From NCBI RefSeq assembly GCF_900107415.1, contig NZ_FNPX01000002.1:248001-312000 (forward strand): a DNA stretch of 64,000 bases, read 5' to 3'. The notes beneath the pieces are model-generated. The model searched no databases. It was given only the letters and a program-made list of their open reading frames with translations, and was not told where the DNA came from. The translations under genes were made by a program, and so were the position numbers. Origin of the DNA: Jannaschia faecimaris. Lineage in GTDB: Bacteria > Pseudomonadota > Alphaproteobacteria > Rhodobacterales > Rhodobacteraceae. Positions within the stretch are counted from its first letter, which is position 1, and each line of letters starts with the position of its first letter. This document shows positions 47,497 to 56,439 of the stretch, in pieces.

Positions 47497-48222
47497 ATGA
47501 CTCGCACAGCAATCGTGACAGGCGGCTCCCGCGGCATCGGTGCCGCAATTGCCAAAGCCCTTCAGGCACAGGGCTGCCAGGTCGCCGCGACCTATGCCGG
47601 CAACGACGAGAAGGCCGCCGCCTTCACCAAGGAGACGGGAATCAAGACCTACAAGTGGGATGTTGCCGATTACGAAGCCTGCAAGGCAGGTGTCGCTCAG
47701 GTCGAGGCTGATCTCGGTGCCGTCGATATCTTGGTGAACAACGCGGGCATCACCCGTGATGCGCCCTTTCACAAGATGACGCCGCAGCAGTGGCACGAGT
47801 GCATCGACACCAACCTGAACGGCGTTTTCAACATGACGCATAACGTCTGGGGCGGCATGCGCGAACGCAAGTTCGGACGCATCGTCACGATCTCGTCGAT
47901 CAACGGTCAGAAGGGACAGTTTGCACAGGCGAACTATGCGGCGACCAAGGCCGGTGACATTGGGTTTACCAAGGCCCTGGCGCAGGAAGGTGCCCGCGCG
48001 GGTATTACCGTCAACGTCGTGGCACCCGGCTACATCAACACCGAAATGATGAGCACCATCCCCGAGAAGGTCATGAACGAGGTGATTCTACCGCAGATTC
48101 CGGTGGGTCGCCTGGGCGAGGCCGACGAAATTGCACGGGCCGTGGCCTTTCTGGCGGCGGACGACGCCGGTTTCATTACCGGGTCGACGATCTCGGCCAA
48201 TGGCGGCCAGTACATGACCTGA
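47497..48222 (+). CDS. phaB: Acetoacetyl-CoA reductase (NADPH)
   Basis: Reduces acetoacetyl-CoA to (R)-3-hydroxybutyryl-CoA for PHA synthesis. The 241-residue SDR has TGGSRGIGAAIAKAL near residue 6, NNAGITRDAPFHKM near residue 87 and the catalytic Tyr-x-x-x-Lys in NYAATKAGDIGF near residue 150. TAPGYINTEM-type C-terminal loop (VAPGYINTEMM) is present. GAGGAGGA before the ATG at 47497 is very strong. Terminator follows. Completes the phaA/phaB pathway. Confidence 0.96.
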   Translation: MTRTAIVTGGSRGIGAAIAKALQAQGCQVAATYAGNDEKAAAFTKETGIKTYKWDVADYEACKAGVAQVEADLGAVDILVNNAGITRDAPFHKMTPQQWHECIDTNLNGVFNMTHNVWGGMRERKFGRIVTISSINGQKGQFAQANYAATKAGDIGFTKALAQEGARAGITVNVVAPGYINTEMMSTIPEKVMNEVILPQIPVGRLGEADEIARAVAFLAADDAGFITGSTISANGGQYMT

Positions 48223-48245
48223 TCAAACGTCAGGTCCGGAATGCG

Positions 48246-48280
48246 AACGGGGCACCAATCGGGGCCCCGTTTTCGTTTTT
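48246..48280 (+). terminator. Rho-independent terminator of phaB
   Basis: AACGGGGC (48246-48253) pairs with GCCCCGTT (48264-48271), followed by TTTCGTTTTT, 23 bases after the phaB stop codon. Confidence 0.88.
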
Positions 48281-48296
48281 CCAAGTCGCTCTGGAT

Positions 48297-48437
48297 TCAG
48301 GCGTTCGCGTTGCCAGACACCTTCGACAGTCGAGGCAGGCGAAAGAATGCAAGGAATTCGCGGAAGGCTTCGGCACGCTCCTTGTGGGCACGGGCAAAGG
48401 CTTCGTTATAGGTGATGGAGGCATGCGTCTCGAACAT
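48297..48437 (-). CDS. Very small protein (46 residues), source of the 79-bp repeat
   Basis: Starts at the ATG 48437 with GAAGGA eight bases upstream and stops at 48297. The product is MFETHASITYNEAFARAHKE followed by RAEAFREFLAFFRLPRL, an amphipathic helix rich in Arg, Glu and Phe, and no known domain. Similar short YNEAF-type peptides occur beside other genes in Rhodobacterales, but I cannot name a family. A near-identical out-of-frame copy lies at 47021-47099. The downstream neighbour is the divergent phaB terminator. Confidence 0.7.
   Translation of the reverse strand: MFETHASITYNEAFARAHKERAEAFREFLAFFRLPRLSKVSGNANA
48338..48416 (-). repeat. 79-bp copy B, inside the small gene 48297-48437
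   Basis: In frame with the small gene and about 95 percent identical to copy A at 47021-47099 in inverted orientation. The distance between copies is about 1.24 kb, enclosing phaB. Confidence 0.85.
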
Positions 48438-48549
48438 GGCGGGTATTCCTTCGGGTCAACTGTGTTGCTGTTGATAGCTAAATGAAGACCTTCAATGCAC
48501 TTAACAAACGAGACTTTTCAAAGATTCAGTAAAGATATACTTATGCGTT

Positions 48550-49494
48550 ATGTCTGGCCGCCTGCCCCCACTGACCGCCCTGCGCGCCTTTGAAGCCGCT
48601 GCTCGCCATCTGTCTTTTCAAGCTGCTGCGGAGGAATTGAACGTAACCCCGGCCGCGCTGTCGTTCCAGATCAAGAGCCTTGAGGAGCACCTGGGGGCCC
48701 CCCTGTTCCGCCGCCTGAACCGCCGGGTCGAACTGACCGAAGCCGGAAATGTCCTGTCGCCACAGGCCTCCGAAGGGTTCCAGCTTCTGACCGCCGGTTG
48801 GCGCGCGGCCAAGCGGGTCCTTGATTCGGGTATCCTGACAATCACCGCAGGCCCGGCTTTCACCGCGAAATGGCTGGCTCCGCGCCTGTTCGACTTCGTG
48901 GGGAACCACCCGGAGATCGAACTGCGGTTTGCAGCGACACTTCGGATGCTGAACTTCACCACCGACAATGTTGATATTGCCATACGCTTTGGGCCAAGCG
49001 ATCAGCCCGACGAGCCCGGCCTTCACCGCGCCCTTACAATTGAGGAGTGGGTGACACCGATGATGCACCCCGACCTCGTCTCAAAATATCCGACGGTGGA
49101 AAGCCTTTTGGGGGCAACGATCATCTTCGACGACTCGATGAAGTTCCTGAAGAATTCTGTCAGCTGGGCAGACTGGTTCGGGGCCCACGATCTGCAAGCC
49201 CGCGAACTGCACGGCACCCACTTCAGCCAGGCCGACCACGCCATCGATGCCGCACAATCGGGCGCGGGGGTCGTGCTGGGCCGCATCAGCCTGGGCGAAA
49301 CGGCGCTGCGTCAAGGCAACCTGGTGGCACCGTTTGATACGGCGCTGGTGCCGCGCGCCAACTTCCGCGTGCTTTGCCCCGAGGGTGCAGAAACGCGACC
49401 GGGCACGCGCGCGTTCCTGGATTGGCTGGCGTTGGAAGCAGGCCGCATGGAAGGTCAACTTGAGGGACGGCGGATGGTTATGCCCGGCGCGTGA
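48550..49494 (+). CDS. LysR family transcriptional regulator (GcvA-like)
   Basis: 314 residues. N-terminal winged helix-turn-helix: PPLTALRAFEAAARHLSFQ, then AALSFQIKSLEEHLGAPLFR. The C-terminal half is a type 2 periplasmic-binding fold for an effector. GcvA-like members regulate glycine cleavage or nearby genes; the target here is unclear since neighbours are small. The start at 48550 lies at the usual position. Nearest downstream is a convergent YdcH gene. Confidence 0.92.
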   Translation: MSGRLPPLTALRAFEAAARHLSFQAAAEELNVTPAALSFQIKSLEEHLGAPLFRRLNRRVELTEAGNVLSPQASEGFQLLTAGWRAAKRVLDSGILTITAGPAFTAKWLAPRLFDFVGNHPEIELRFAATLRMLNFTTDNVDIAIRFGPSDQPDEPGLHRALTIEEWVTPMMHPDLVSKYPTVESLLGATIIFDDSMKFLKNSVSWADWFGAHDLQARELHGTHFSQADHAIDAAQSGAGVVLGRISLGETALRQGNLVAPFDTALVPRANFRVLCPEGAETRPGTRAFLDWLALEAGRMEGQLEGRRMVMPGA

Positions 49495-49583
49495 CCGAAG
49501 GTCAGTGTATCACCTTGGTCGGCATGATTGCTGCAGAACGGTTTGGGAACAGGAAGACCATCAGCATTGCCGCTGGTCCAACC

Positions 49584-49622
49584 AAAAACGGCCCGACTCG
49601 GGAATCACCGAGACGGGCCTTT
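49584..49622 (-). terminator. Terminator of the second YdcH-family gene
   Basis: An interrupted stem (CCCGACTCGG / CCGAGACGGG with one A-A mismatch) extended by GGCC/GGCC pairing; on the minus strand a run of five T residues follows. It begins 17 bases after the stop codon. The plus-strand LysR gene also ends nearby. Confidence 0.78.
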
Positions 49623-49639
49623 GGAATCCTTTGGGGAGG

Positions 49640-49816
49640 TTAGTGCGCGGGTGACGCGCTCAGCTTTTCGATCTCCTGCTTGATCGCCAGCTTTCGTTTC
49701 TTCATCTCGGTCAGGGCGATGGAATCTACACCCGGGCTACGCGCCTCGGCTTCGACCTGTTGAGAGAGAGTTTCATGTTTCTTTCGCAGTTCCGACAGAT
49801 GGGACGTGAGCGACAT
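49640..49816 (-). CDS. YdcH family (DUF465) small protein, paralogue
   Basis: 58 residues beginning MSLTSHLSELRKKHETLSQQ, with a later KKRKLAIKQEIEKL helix, both like YdcH. The ATG at 49816 follows AGAGGAGA; the longer reading adds residues of no similarity. It has the same layout as the member at 6914, but is shorter. Role unknown. Confidence 0.88.
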   Translation of the reverse strand: MSLTSHLSELRKKHETLSQQVEAEARSPGVDSIALTEMKKRKLAIKQEIEKLSASPAH

Positions 49817-49920
49817 GGCAATCTCCTCTGATGTTTTAAGTAGAGCCAGTGCAGCACAAGACCCGGGCACCTGTCACGATATTTTCGAAACTGGCGGCGG
49901 ATTGCTGCGTAAAATTTTCT

Positions 49921-50667
49921 CTAGGCCAGTGAAAATGCCCGTCCATCACGCAGAATCTGCTGCGCTGCGACTGTGTGATTGTCACGGTCTCCGTCGTGCA
50001 TCGCCCCTTCGTGCAGGATGAGCGGCGCAAGCAACCGCAAGGGCGCGCGGCGTCCCTTGATCCCTTGAACGACGACGCGATGCGCCTCCTGCCCCGCCCG
50101 GCTGGTGATCGGCAGGATGACAAGATGCCCTAGCCGAGGCGACAAACTCACAATCATTTCCTGCAGCCGTTCGGCCCGCGCAATGACCGTCACGCTACCC
50201 TTTCGCCCCGCCCGACGCGCCGCCGCATCCAGCCATTTTCCGAAACCACCCGGACCATCCTCCCGCATTGCGGCTTCGCGGGCGGGGCGCGATGCGGTGC
50301 GCCCGGCACCCGCGGTGAAATAGGGCGAATTGCAGATCACATGGTCGAATGACCGTCGCAGAACCGGTGGAAGGCACAGCGCGTCGCCTTCCACGACATC
50401 AGCCTCGCCGTTCCGGCGCGCCAACGCCGCCACCCAAGGCTCCAACTCCACATCGGTCAGGTGCACACCTGGTACACGTCCGGCGAGGCAATACATCGCA
50501 GCACCCACACCGCATCCCATATCAGGCACCGTCTCGCCCGCACGTGCGGGACAGGTCGCGGCCAACAGCACCGCATCGGAGCCAGATCAAAACCCCCGGC
50601 GTGGCTGCAGCAGCGTCACGCGCCCATCCAGGAAGGCGTCTGCGGTCACGTCGCGGGCTTCCGTCAC
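49921..50667 (-). pseudogene. TrmN6-like tRNA/N-methyltransferase with in-frame stop
   Basis: Reading from a GTG at 50667, which overlaps the DUF2007 stop (GTGA), gives TADAFLDGRVTLLQPRRGF, then TGA at 50587-50589, then SGSDAVLLAATCPARAGE and the SAM motif DMGCGVGAAMYCLA. The catalytic motif CNSPYFTAGAG is intact near the middle. Relatives have Arg or a similar codon where TGA sits; a C to T change (CGA to TGA) explains it. The remainder to 49921 is open. If real this is a pseudogene; a sequencing error or read-through cannot be excluded. The family includes TrmN6, which methylates A37 of tRNA-Val. Confidence 0.72.
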
Positions 50668-50879
50668 CGGCTGACGGAAACCCCGTTGTCGCGCAGGACG
50701 TCGCGCGCGTCCTCCAGATCGGCATCCGCGACCATCATGCGACGCGGCAGGATTCCGATAGACCCTTCGAGCACCGAGATGTTTTCATCCAGCACGAAGC
50801 AATCTATGTCTTCGCCGTCCAGAAGGACGGTTGCAAAAGCGATGATCGTAGGGTCGTTGGTGCGCAGCAATTCTTTCAT
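50664..50879 (-). CDS. DUF2007 family putative signal-transducing protein
   Basis: 71 residues with the DUF2007 (DUF2007/PII-like) pattern: MKELLRTNDPTIIAFATVLL, then GEDIDCFVLDENISVLEGS. The family is small and uncharacterised, often next to methyltransferases in Rhodobacterales. Its stop overlaps the GTG of the interrupted methyltransferase. It is divergent from the polyprenyl synthase at 50925. Confidence 0.87.
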   Translation of the reverse strand: MKELLRTNDPTIIAFATVLLDGEDIDCFVLDENISVLEGSIGILPRRMMVADADLEDARDVLRDNGVSVSR

Positions 50880-50924
50880 GAATCAAGCTATGGGCGCGCC
50901 CCGCGCCATTGTCGAGGACCCGCC

Positions 50925-51917
50925 ATGACCGAGGCCAAACCGATCAAGCCACACGAACGTCTGGCGGCCGCCTTGTCCGAGGACATGGACGCCGTGAACA
51001 ATCTGATCACCACGCGGATGGCATCGGAAAATGCGCCCCGCATCCCCGAGGTGACGGCCCATCTGGTCAGCGCGGGCGGCAAGCGGGTGCGGCCCCTGCT
51101 GACGGTCGCTGCGGCGCGACTTTGTGGGTACGAAGGGGAGGATCACGTAAAGCTGGCCGCGACGGTGGAGTTCATCCACACCGCTACGCTGCTCCATGAT
51201 GATGTCGTCGACGAGAGCGCGCAGCGGCGTGGCAGGCCGACGGCCAACCTGCTTTGGGACAACCAGTCAAGCGTTCTGGTGGGTGACTACCTGTTTGCGC
51301 GCTCGTTTCAGTTGATGGTGGAAACCGGCTCCTTGCGCATTCTGGACATCCTGTCGGGCGCGGCCGCCACGATTGCCGAAGGCGAGGTGCTGCAACTGAC
51401 CGCCGCGCGCAACCTGGCCACCACCGAAGAGACCTATATCAAGGTGGTGCGCGGCAAGACCGCCGCCCTGTTCCAGGCCGCTTGCGAAAGCGGAGCGGTC
51501 ATAGCGGGTGCGCCCGAAGATCACGTCGCCGCACTTGCCGATTTCGGCGATGCGCTCGGCGTAAGCTTCCAGATCATTGATGACTGGCTCGACTATGGCG
51601 GGGCGGGCGATGCCATAGGCAAGGACCTGGGCGACGACTTCCGCGAAGGAAAGCTGACACTGCCGGTCATTCGCGCGCTGACCAAGGGTGATGCCGAGGA
51701 GCGGACTTTCTGGAAGACCGCGCTGGAAAAGGGCAAAGCCGACGATCTGGGCCGGGCGCGCGCCATCCTTGCGAAGCATGGCACGCTGGAGGAAACCCGG
51801 CTGGAGGCCATCGCCTGGCGCGACCGCGCCAAGACCGCGCTCGGCCGCCTGCCCGCTAGCGACTTGCGCGACATGCTGGGCGATTTGGCCGATTACGTGG
51901 TCGCGCGCGCGCTTTAG
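50925..51917 (+). CDS. Polyprenyl (ubiquinone side-chain) diphosphate synthase
   Basis: 330 residues, an all-helix prenyl transferase that makes the long isoprenoid tail. The first aspartate-rich motif is LLHDDVVDESAQRRG near residue 88 and the second is QIIDDWLDYGG near residue 215. The KRVRPLLT motif near residue 50 binds the allylic or IPP pyrophosphate. Which chain length is made cannot be read. The ATG at 50925 lies far into a longer reading frame that has no further match. It faces ispE tail to tail, overlapping by 4 bases. Confidence 0.93.
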   Translation: MTEAKPIKPHERLAAALSEDMDAVNNLITTRMASENAPRIPEVTAHLVSAGGKRVRPLLTVAAARLCGYEGEDHVKLAATVEFIHTATLLHDDVVDESAQRRGRPTANLLWDNQSSVLVGDYLFARSFQLMVETGSLRILDILSGAAATIAEGEVLQLTAARNLATTEETYIKVVRGKTAALFQAACESGAVIAGAPEDHVAALADFGDALGVSFQIIDDWLDYGGAGDAIGKDLGDDFREGKLTLPVIRALTKGDAEERTFWKTALEKGKADDLGRARAILAKHGTLEETRLEAIAWRDRAKTALGRLPASDLRDMLGDLADYVVARAL

Positions 51918-52705
51918 GTCAGCGTGCAGGCGCGTACCCACCAGTCGGGGTGCGCCAGTCGGGCAGCGGCACCGGCCGCATCCGCCCCGGAGCCGTAAAG
52001 TCCGAAACACGTCGCCCCCGACCCGGACATCCGCGCCAACCCAGCCCCCGAGCCGCGCAGCGCCTCCAGTACATCCCCGATGCCCGGCGCAACGGTGAGG
52101 GCGGGCGGCTCGAGGTCGTTTCGTTGCTCTGCCAGCCAACCGACCAGTGATGTGGCGTCCGGCCAGCGCGGCAGATCCGGCATTGGCGCATTTTCAGGAC
52201 TGACCAGCGCCCGAAACACCGCTGGCGTCGGGACAGGCAGGCCGGGATTGATCAGAACGGCGTGAAGCGGCGGTAGCGCGACAGGCTCCACCACCTCGCC
52301 GACCCCGCGCATCCGCGCCCCTTGCGCGGCCATGCAAACCGGCACATCAGCCCCAAGCGTCAGAATTTTGCCAACAGGCAGCTCCGCCCCTACCAGTCGT
52401 AGCGCGGCGGCCGCATCCGATGACCCACCGCCTATCCCTGCCGGGTGCGGCAACTGCTTGTCGAGAATTACCGCGCGGAAGACGCCAGCCAAAGCCAGCG
52501 CCTTGCGGATCAGGTTGCTGTCATCCGTCGGCACGCCCGCGGCGAACAGCCCCGTCACGGTCAGCCCGTCGCCCGGCGCGACAGTGAGTTTGTCGCCCAC
52601 ATCCGCGAAAGCCACCAACGAGTCGAGCAGGTGATACCCGTCCGCACGCCGCCCCGTTACATGAAGCGTCAGGTTGATTTTGGCAGGCGCAAACCCCGGC
52701 TCCAC
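51914..52705 (-). CDS. ispE: 4-diphosphocytidyl-2-C-methyl-D-erythritol kinase
   Basis: GHMP kinase of the non-mevalonate isoprenoid pathway. The 263-residue protein begins GFAPAKINLTLHVTGRRADG and has the ATP-binding motif PHPAGIGGGSSDAAAALRL near residue 90. It uses a GTG start at 52705, 4 bases after the upstream TPR gene's stop, and no ATG fits better. It sits beside a polyprenyl synthase, so isoprenoid genes are clustered here. Confidence 0.93.
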   Translation of the reverse strand: MEPGFAPAKINLTLHVTGRRADGYHLLDSLVAFADVGDKLTVAPGDGLTVTGLFAAGVPTDDSNLIRKALALAGVFRAVILDKQLPHPAGIGGGSSDAAAALRLVGAELPVGKILTLGADVPVCMAAQGARMRGVGEVVEPVALPPLHAVLINPGLPVPTPAVFRALVSPENAPMPDLPRWPDATSLVGWLAEQRNDLEPPALTVAPGIGDVLEALRGSGAGLARMSGSGATCFGLYGSGADAAGAAARLAHPDWWVRACTLT

Positions 52706-52708
52706 AGG

Positions 52709-54388
52709 TCAGTCAGCAGCTTTGATCGGGCCGACCCCGCCCTCTTCTTCCAACACGACGTCAAGCCCGGACTCAAGCTTGCGTCGGATGCGCTCGACTT
52801 GCTCCTCAGGCTCGAGCGATAGGGCGCGGCGCCATTGGAACTCCGCCTCGCGCTTGCGGCCAACGGCCCAGAGAACATCGCCCAGATGGTCGTTGATCAG
52901 CGGGTCCAACGGACTCAGCATCACCGCGCGTTCCATCGGCTCAACGGCTTCCTCGTATCGTCCAAGACGATACAGAACCCACGCCAGACTATCGGTGATG
53001 AACCCGTCATCGGGGCGGGCCGCGACCGCACGCTCGATCATGTCCAGCGCCTCGTCCAGCTTCATCCGCTGCTCGACCAACCCGTAGCCCAGATAGTTCA
53101 ACACATTCGGGTTTCCCGGGTTCAAATCCAGCGCACGGCGAAAGTCGGCCTCCGCCTCCTCCCAGTCGCCAAGACGCTCCCGCGCGATGCCACGAGCGTA
53201 GAACAGCAGCCAATTACGCTCCGTCACATCGGGCAGAAGACCGATAGCCCGGTCATAGGCCTCGGCCGAGGTTTCGAACCGGTCCAGCCGCCGCAGCGCA
53301 TCCGCCAGCGCGGCCCAGACTTCCACCTTGTCGCCGTCGCTTTGGGTCAGATCCTGCAATGCGGTGACGGCGGCATCCTCCGCCTCCATCGCCAGCATGA
53401 TATCGGCGCGCGTGATCTCGGATTCGTAAAACGACGGATCGTCCGCCGGCACCGTTTCCAGAACCTGCTCGGCCAGATCGAGTTGCCCCTGCCCTTCCAG
53501 AAGTTGCGCAATCAGGACAAGCGCATCCACATGATCCGCCCGCAATGAGGCCGCCCCGCGCGCATTCAGCAAGGTGAATGTCGCCGAGGCATCGCTCGCA
53601 AGGAGCGCTGAAAACACGAAATAGGCTTCGGCCATTCCATCCTGCGGCGTTCGGATCAGGTCGAACGGGATATCTTGGCCCGCCGCCAATCGCTCTTGCA
53701 GATCGCGCAGCAATGCGTTGCTCGTCGCTTCGTTCGCCTTGGTCAGCAGGTCGAGCGCATCTTCCGGGCGGCCGAGCTGCGTCATGACCTGCGCATGGGC
53801 TGCAATCCCACGGGTGGTCGCGTCCAGCAGACCGTCGCCTGACCGCCCTGACATCACCTCGTCCGCGCCTTCGAAATCTCCGGTCATCGCCAGAAAATAA
53901 GCCTTATGTTGCAAGGCGAAGGGCGTGAATGCCTCGGTCTCGGCCAAGGCATCGAAGGCCGTCAGCGCGCGCTCGGGGTCGTCATCGGCCGCCGCAATCC
54001 ATCCCAGCAGCAAACCATCAAGCAACGGGCCGGCCACGCCGTCACCTTCGATAAGCCCACGAGCCGTCCCCAGGTCACCATCGCGCAGGGCCACCACCAT
54101 CCGCGCGCTGCCTGCGAACTGGCTGCTTTCCCCCTGCGATTCAAGGATGTCGGCGACGCCTACCGCCGCATCGAAATCCCCCAAAACCGAATAGATAATC
54201 AGTGCGTTCTCAAGGATCTGCGGCGTCGTTTCACCCTGTGCAAGCAGTTCGGCGTAGCTTTCGCCGGCCGCTGCATAGTCATTCGTGAACCCCGCCACCC
54301 GCGCGGACAGATATGGCCCCGCGATGCCCTGCGACAATGCGGGAAATGGGGCCAGGCATGCTGCGGCCAACAGAAGCGAACGGAGCAT
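52709..54388 (-). CDS. Secreted TPR-repeat protein
   Basis: 559 residues with a signal peptide (MLRSLLLAAACLAPFPALSQG), then about ten tetratricopeptide repeats across the length; the last ones, such as ALDLNPGNPNVLNYLGYGLV and VMLSPLDPLINDHLGDVLWA, are canonical. A C-terminal acidic Glu-rich stretch follows. Periplasmic TPR proteins are scaffolds; partners are unknown. The ATG at 54388 is chosen for the signal peptide. Its stop is 4 bases from the ispE start. Confidence 0.86.
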   Translation of the reverse strand: MLRSLLLAAACLAPFPALSQGIAGPYLSARVAGFTNDYAAAGESYAELLAQGETTPQILENALIIYSVLGDFDAAVGVADILESQGESSQFAGSARMVVALRDGDLGTARGLIEGDGVAGPLLDGLLLGWIAAADDDPERALTAFDALAETEAFTPFALQHKAYFLAMTGDFEGADEVMSGRSGDGLLDATTRGIAAHAQVMTQLGRPEDALDLLTKANEATSNALLRDLQERLAAGQDIPFDLIRTPQDGMAEAYFVFSALLASDASATFTLLNARGAASLRADHVDALVLIAQLLEGQGQLDLAEQVLETVPADDPSFYESEITRADIMLAMEAEDAAVTALQDLTQSDGDKVEVWAALADALRRLDRFETSAEAYDRAIGLLPDVTERNWLLFYARGIARERLGDWEEAEADFRRALDLNPGNPNVLNYLGYGLVEQRMKLDEALDMIERAVAARPDDGFITDSLAWVLYRLGRYEEAVEPMERAVMLSPLDPLINDHLGDVLWAVGRKREAEFQWRRALSLEPEEQVERIRRKLESGLDVVLEEEGGVGPIKAAD

Positions 54389-54569
54389 GGGGTACCTCTC
54401 TCTCGGGGCTTTCCGGCCCACGTTTGCGATACGCTAGGGGCCGATGCGTCAGGATGCAACGCGCGCCCGCGCCACTCACCCTGCTTTGCGTGGAAAATTT
54501 CGACTCCGGGAAAGCACGGCCCCGCATTCGCGTTGGAACACAGGGCCGACGGATCGATTGCCAGGGCGA

Positions 54570-56216
54570 TCACATGTTCGGGTAATTCGGTCCATCGCCG
54601 CCCTGCGGCGTGGTCCAGACGATGTTCTGCGACGGGTCCTTGATGTCGCAGGTCTTGCAGTGGACGCAGTTCTGGAAGTTGATCTGGAACTTGGCGTCCG
54701 CCCCCTCGCCCACGAACTCGTAGACCCCTGCCGGGCAATACCGCGCCGACGGCCCCGCGTATTTCGGCAGGTTGACCGCCACCGGCACGTCCTCATCCTT
54801 CAGTTTCAGGTGCGCGGGCTGGCTTTCCTCGTGGTTGGTGAAGCTGAAGGCCACGTTGGTTAGCCGGTCGAACGACAACTTGCCGTCGGGCTTCGGATAG
54901 ACGATTTCCTGGTGCTTGGACGCTTCCTCGGTGGCGGCGGCGTCGGTTTTGCCGTGCTTGAAGTTGAACGGCGACCAACCGGTCAGGTTCTGCAACCACA
55001 TGTCCGCCCCGCCCACCGTCAGCGAAGCCGTCAGGCCGTAGTTCGACCAAAGTGGCTTGACGTTGCGCACGCGCTTAAGGTCCTTGGCAATGGCCCCCGT
55101 CCGCACTTCAGTATCGTAACCTTCCAGCACGTCGCCCTCGCGCCCGGCCTGGATCGCCTCCCAGGCGGACTCTGCCGCGGCTTTGCCCGACAGCATCGCG
55201 TTGTGGTTCCCCTTGATGCGCGGGACGTTGACCATCCCCGCCGAGCAGCCCAGAAGAACGCCGCCAGGAAAAGCCGTCTTGGGCAGAGATTGCCACCCGC
55301 CTTCGGTGATAGCCCGCGCGCCGTAAGCCACGCGCTTGCCGCCTTCCAGAAGCTCGGCCACCATCGGGTGATGTTTGAACCGCTGGAATTCCATGAAGGG
55401 GAACACGTATGGGTTTTTGTAGTTCAGGTGGACGACAAACCCGACGTAGACCTGATTGTTGTCCAGATGATAGATGAAGCTGCCGCCCCCGGCATTCTTG
55501 CCCAGCGGCCAGCCCATCGTATGCACGACCTTGCCCGGCTGATGTTTGTCCGGGTCGATCTCCCAGATTTCCTTCATGCCAAGGCCGTATTTCTGCACGT
55601 CGGAATTGGCGTCCAGCTTGTGATGCGCGATGACCTGCTTGGATAGCGACCCACGCACGCCTTCGGCCAGCATCACGTATTTGCCGTGCAACTCCATCCC
55701 CGGCTCGTAACCCGGCCCTTCGGAGCCGTCGGAATTCCTGCCGAATTCCCCCGCGACGACACCCTTCACCCGGTCGCCGTCCATCACCAGCTCCGAACAG
55801 GCCATGCCGGGGAAAATCTCGACGCCCAAGTCTTCGGCTTGCTGAGCCATCCAGCGGCAGACGTTCCCCATGGAGACGACGTAGTTGCCGTGGTTCGACA
55901 TCAGCGGCGGCATCGCGGCGTTGGGAACGCGGACCTTCCCCTCCTCGCCCAGAACATAGAACGCATCCGACGTAACCGGCACATCAAGCGGCGCGCCCCT
56001 TTCCTTCCAGTCGGGGATCAACGCGTTGAGGCCCGACGGATCCAGTACTGCCCCCGACAGGATATGCGCGCCAACCTCGGAGCCCTTTTCCAGCACGACG
56101 ACGCTGATGTCCGGGTCCAGTTGCTTGAGCCGGATTGCGGCCGACAGGCCCGCCGGTCCCGCCCCCACGATGACCACGTCATATTCCATCGCTTCGCGTG
56201 TCACTGCCTCGGACAT
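54570..56216 (-). CDS. Electron transfer flavoprotein-ubiquinone oxidoreductase
   Basis: 548 residues. Passes electrons from electron transfer flavoprotein to ubiquinone in the inner membrane. FAD-binding VVIVGAGPAGLSAAIRL is near residue 12 and the 4Fe-4S Cys motif is CPAGVYEF with NCVHCKTCDIKDPSQN near the C-terminus. The ATG at 56216 starts the conserved segment; the earlier start would add unconserved residues. Next gene in transcription order is the TPR gene, 182 bases downstream. Confidence 0.95.
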   Translation of the reverse strand: MSEAVTREAMEYDVVIVGAGPAGLSAAIRLKQLDPDISVVVLEKGSEVGAHILSGAVLDPSGLNALIPDWKERGAPLDVPVTSDAFYVLGEEGKVRVPNAAMPPLMSNHGNYVVSMGNVCRWMAQQAEDLGVEIFPGMACSELVMDGDRVKGVVAGEFGRNSDGSEGPGYEPGMELHGKYVMLAEGVRGSLSKQVIAHHKLDANSDVQKYGLGMKEIWEIDPDKHQPGKVVHTMGWPLGKNAGGGSFIYHLDNNQVYVGFVVHLNYKNPYVFPFMEFQRFKHHPMVAELLEGGKRVAYGARAITEGGWQSLPKTAFPGGVLLGCSAGMVNVPRIKGNHNAMLSGKAAAESAWEAIQAGREGDVLEGYDTEVRTGAIAKDLKRVRNVKPLWSNYGLTASLTVGGADMWLQNLTGWSPFNFKHGKTDAAATEEASKHQEIVYPKPDGKLSFDRLTNVAFSFTNHEESQPAHLKLKDEDVPVAVNLPKYAGPSARYCPAGVYEFVGEGADAKFQINFQNCVHCKTCDIKDPSQNIVWTTPQGGDGPNYPNM

Positions 56217-56439
56217 CCCGGCCCCCTGTCGGTAAATTTTTCTGGACCCCGATATGCGGCCCCTCGCCGGACAGGTCAATCGCAGCGCAACATAGTGTCG
56301 CAGCGTCTTGCCGCGCCACATCACTTACGCGCCGCCCCCGCCGGCTCCCCCTTTCCGAAAATATCCCCGCCGCAGGCCCCCCCGTTCCAACCCGCGCAAC
56401 CGTTCTATATGAGGACGCGACACCTCGAGAGGGACCGAC

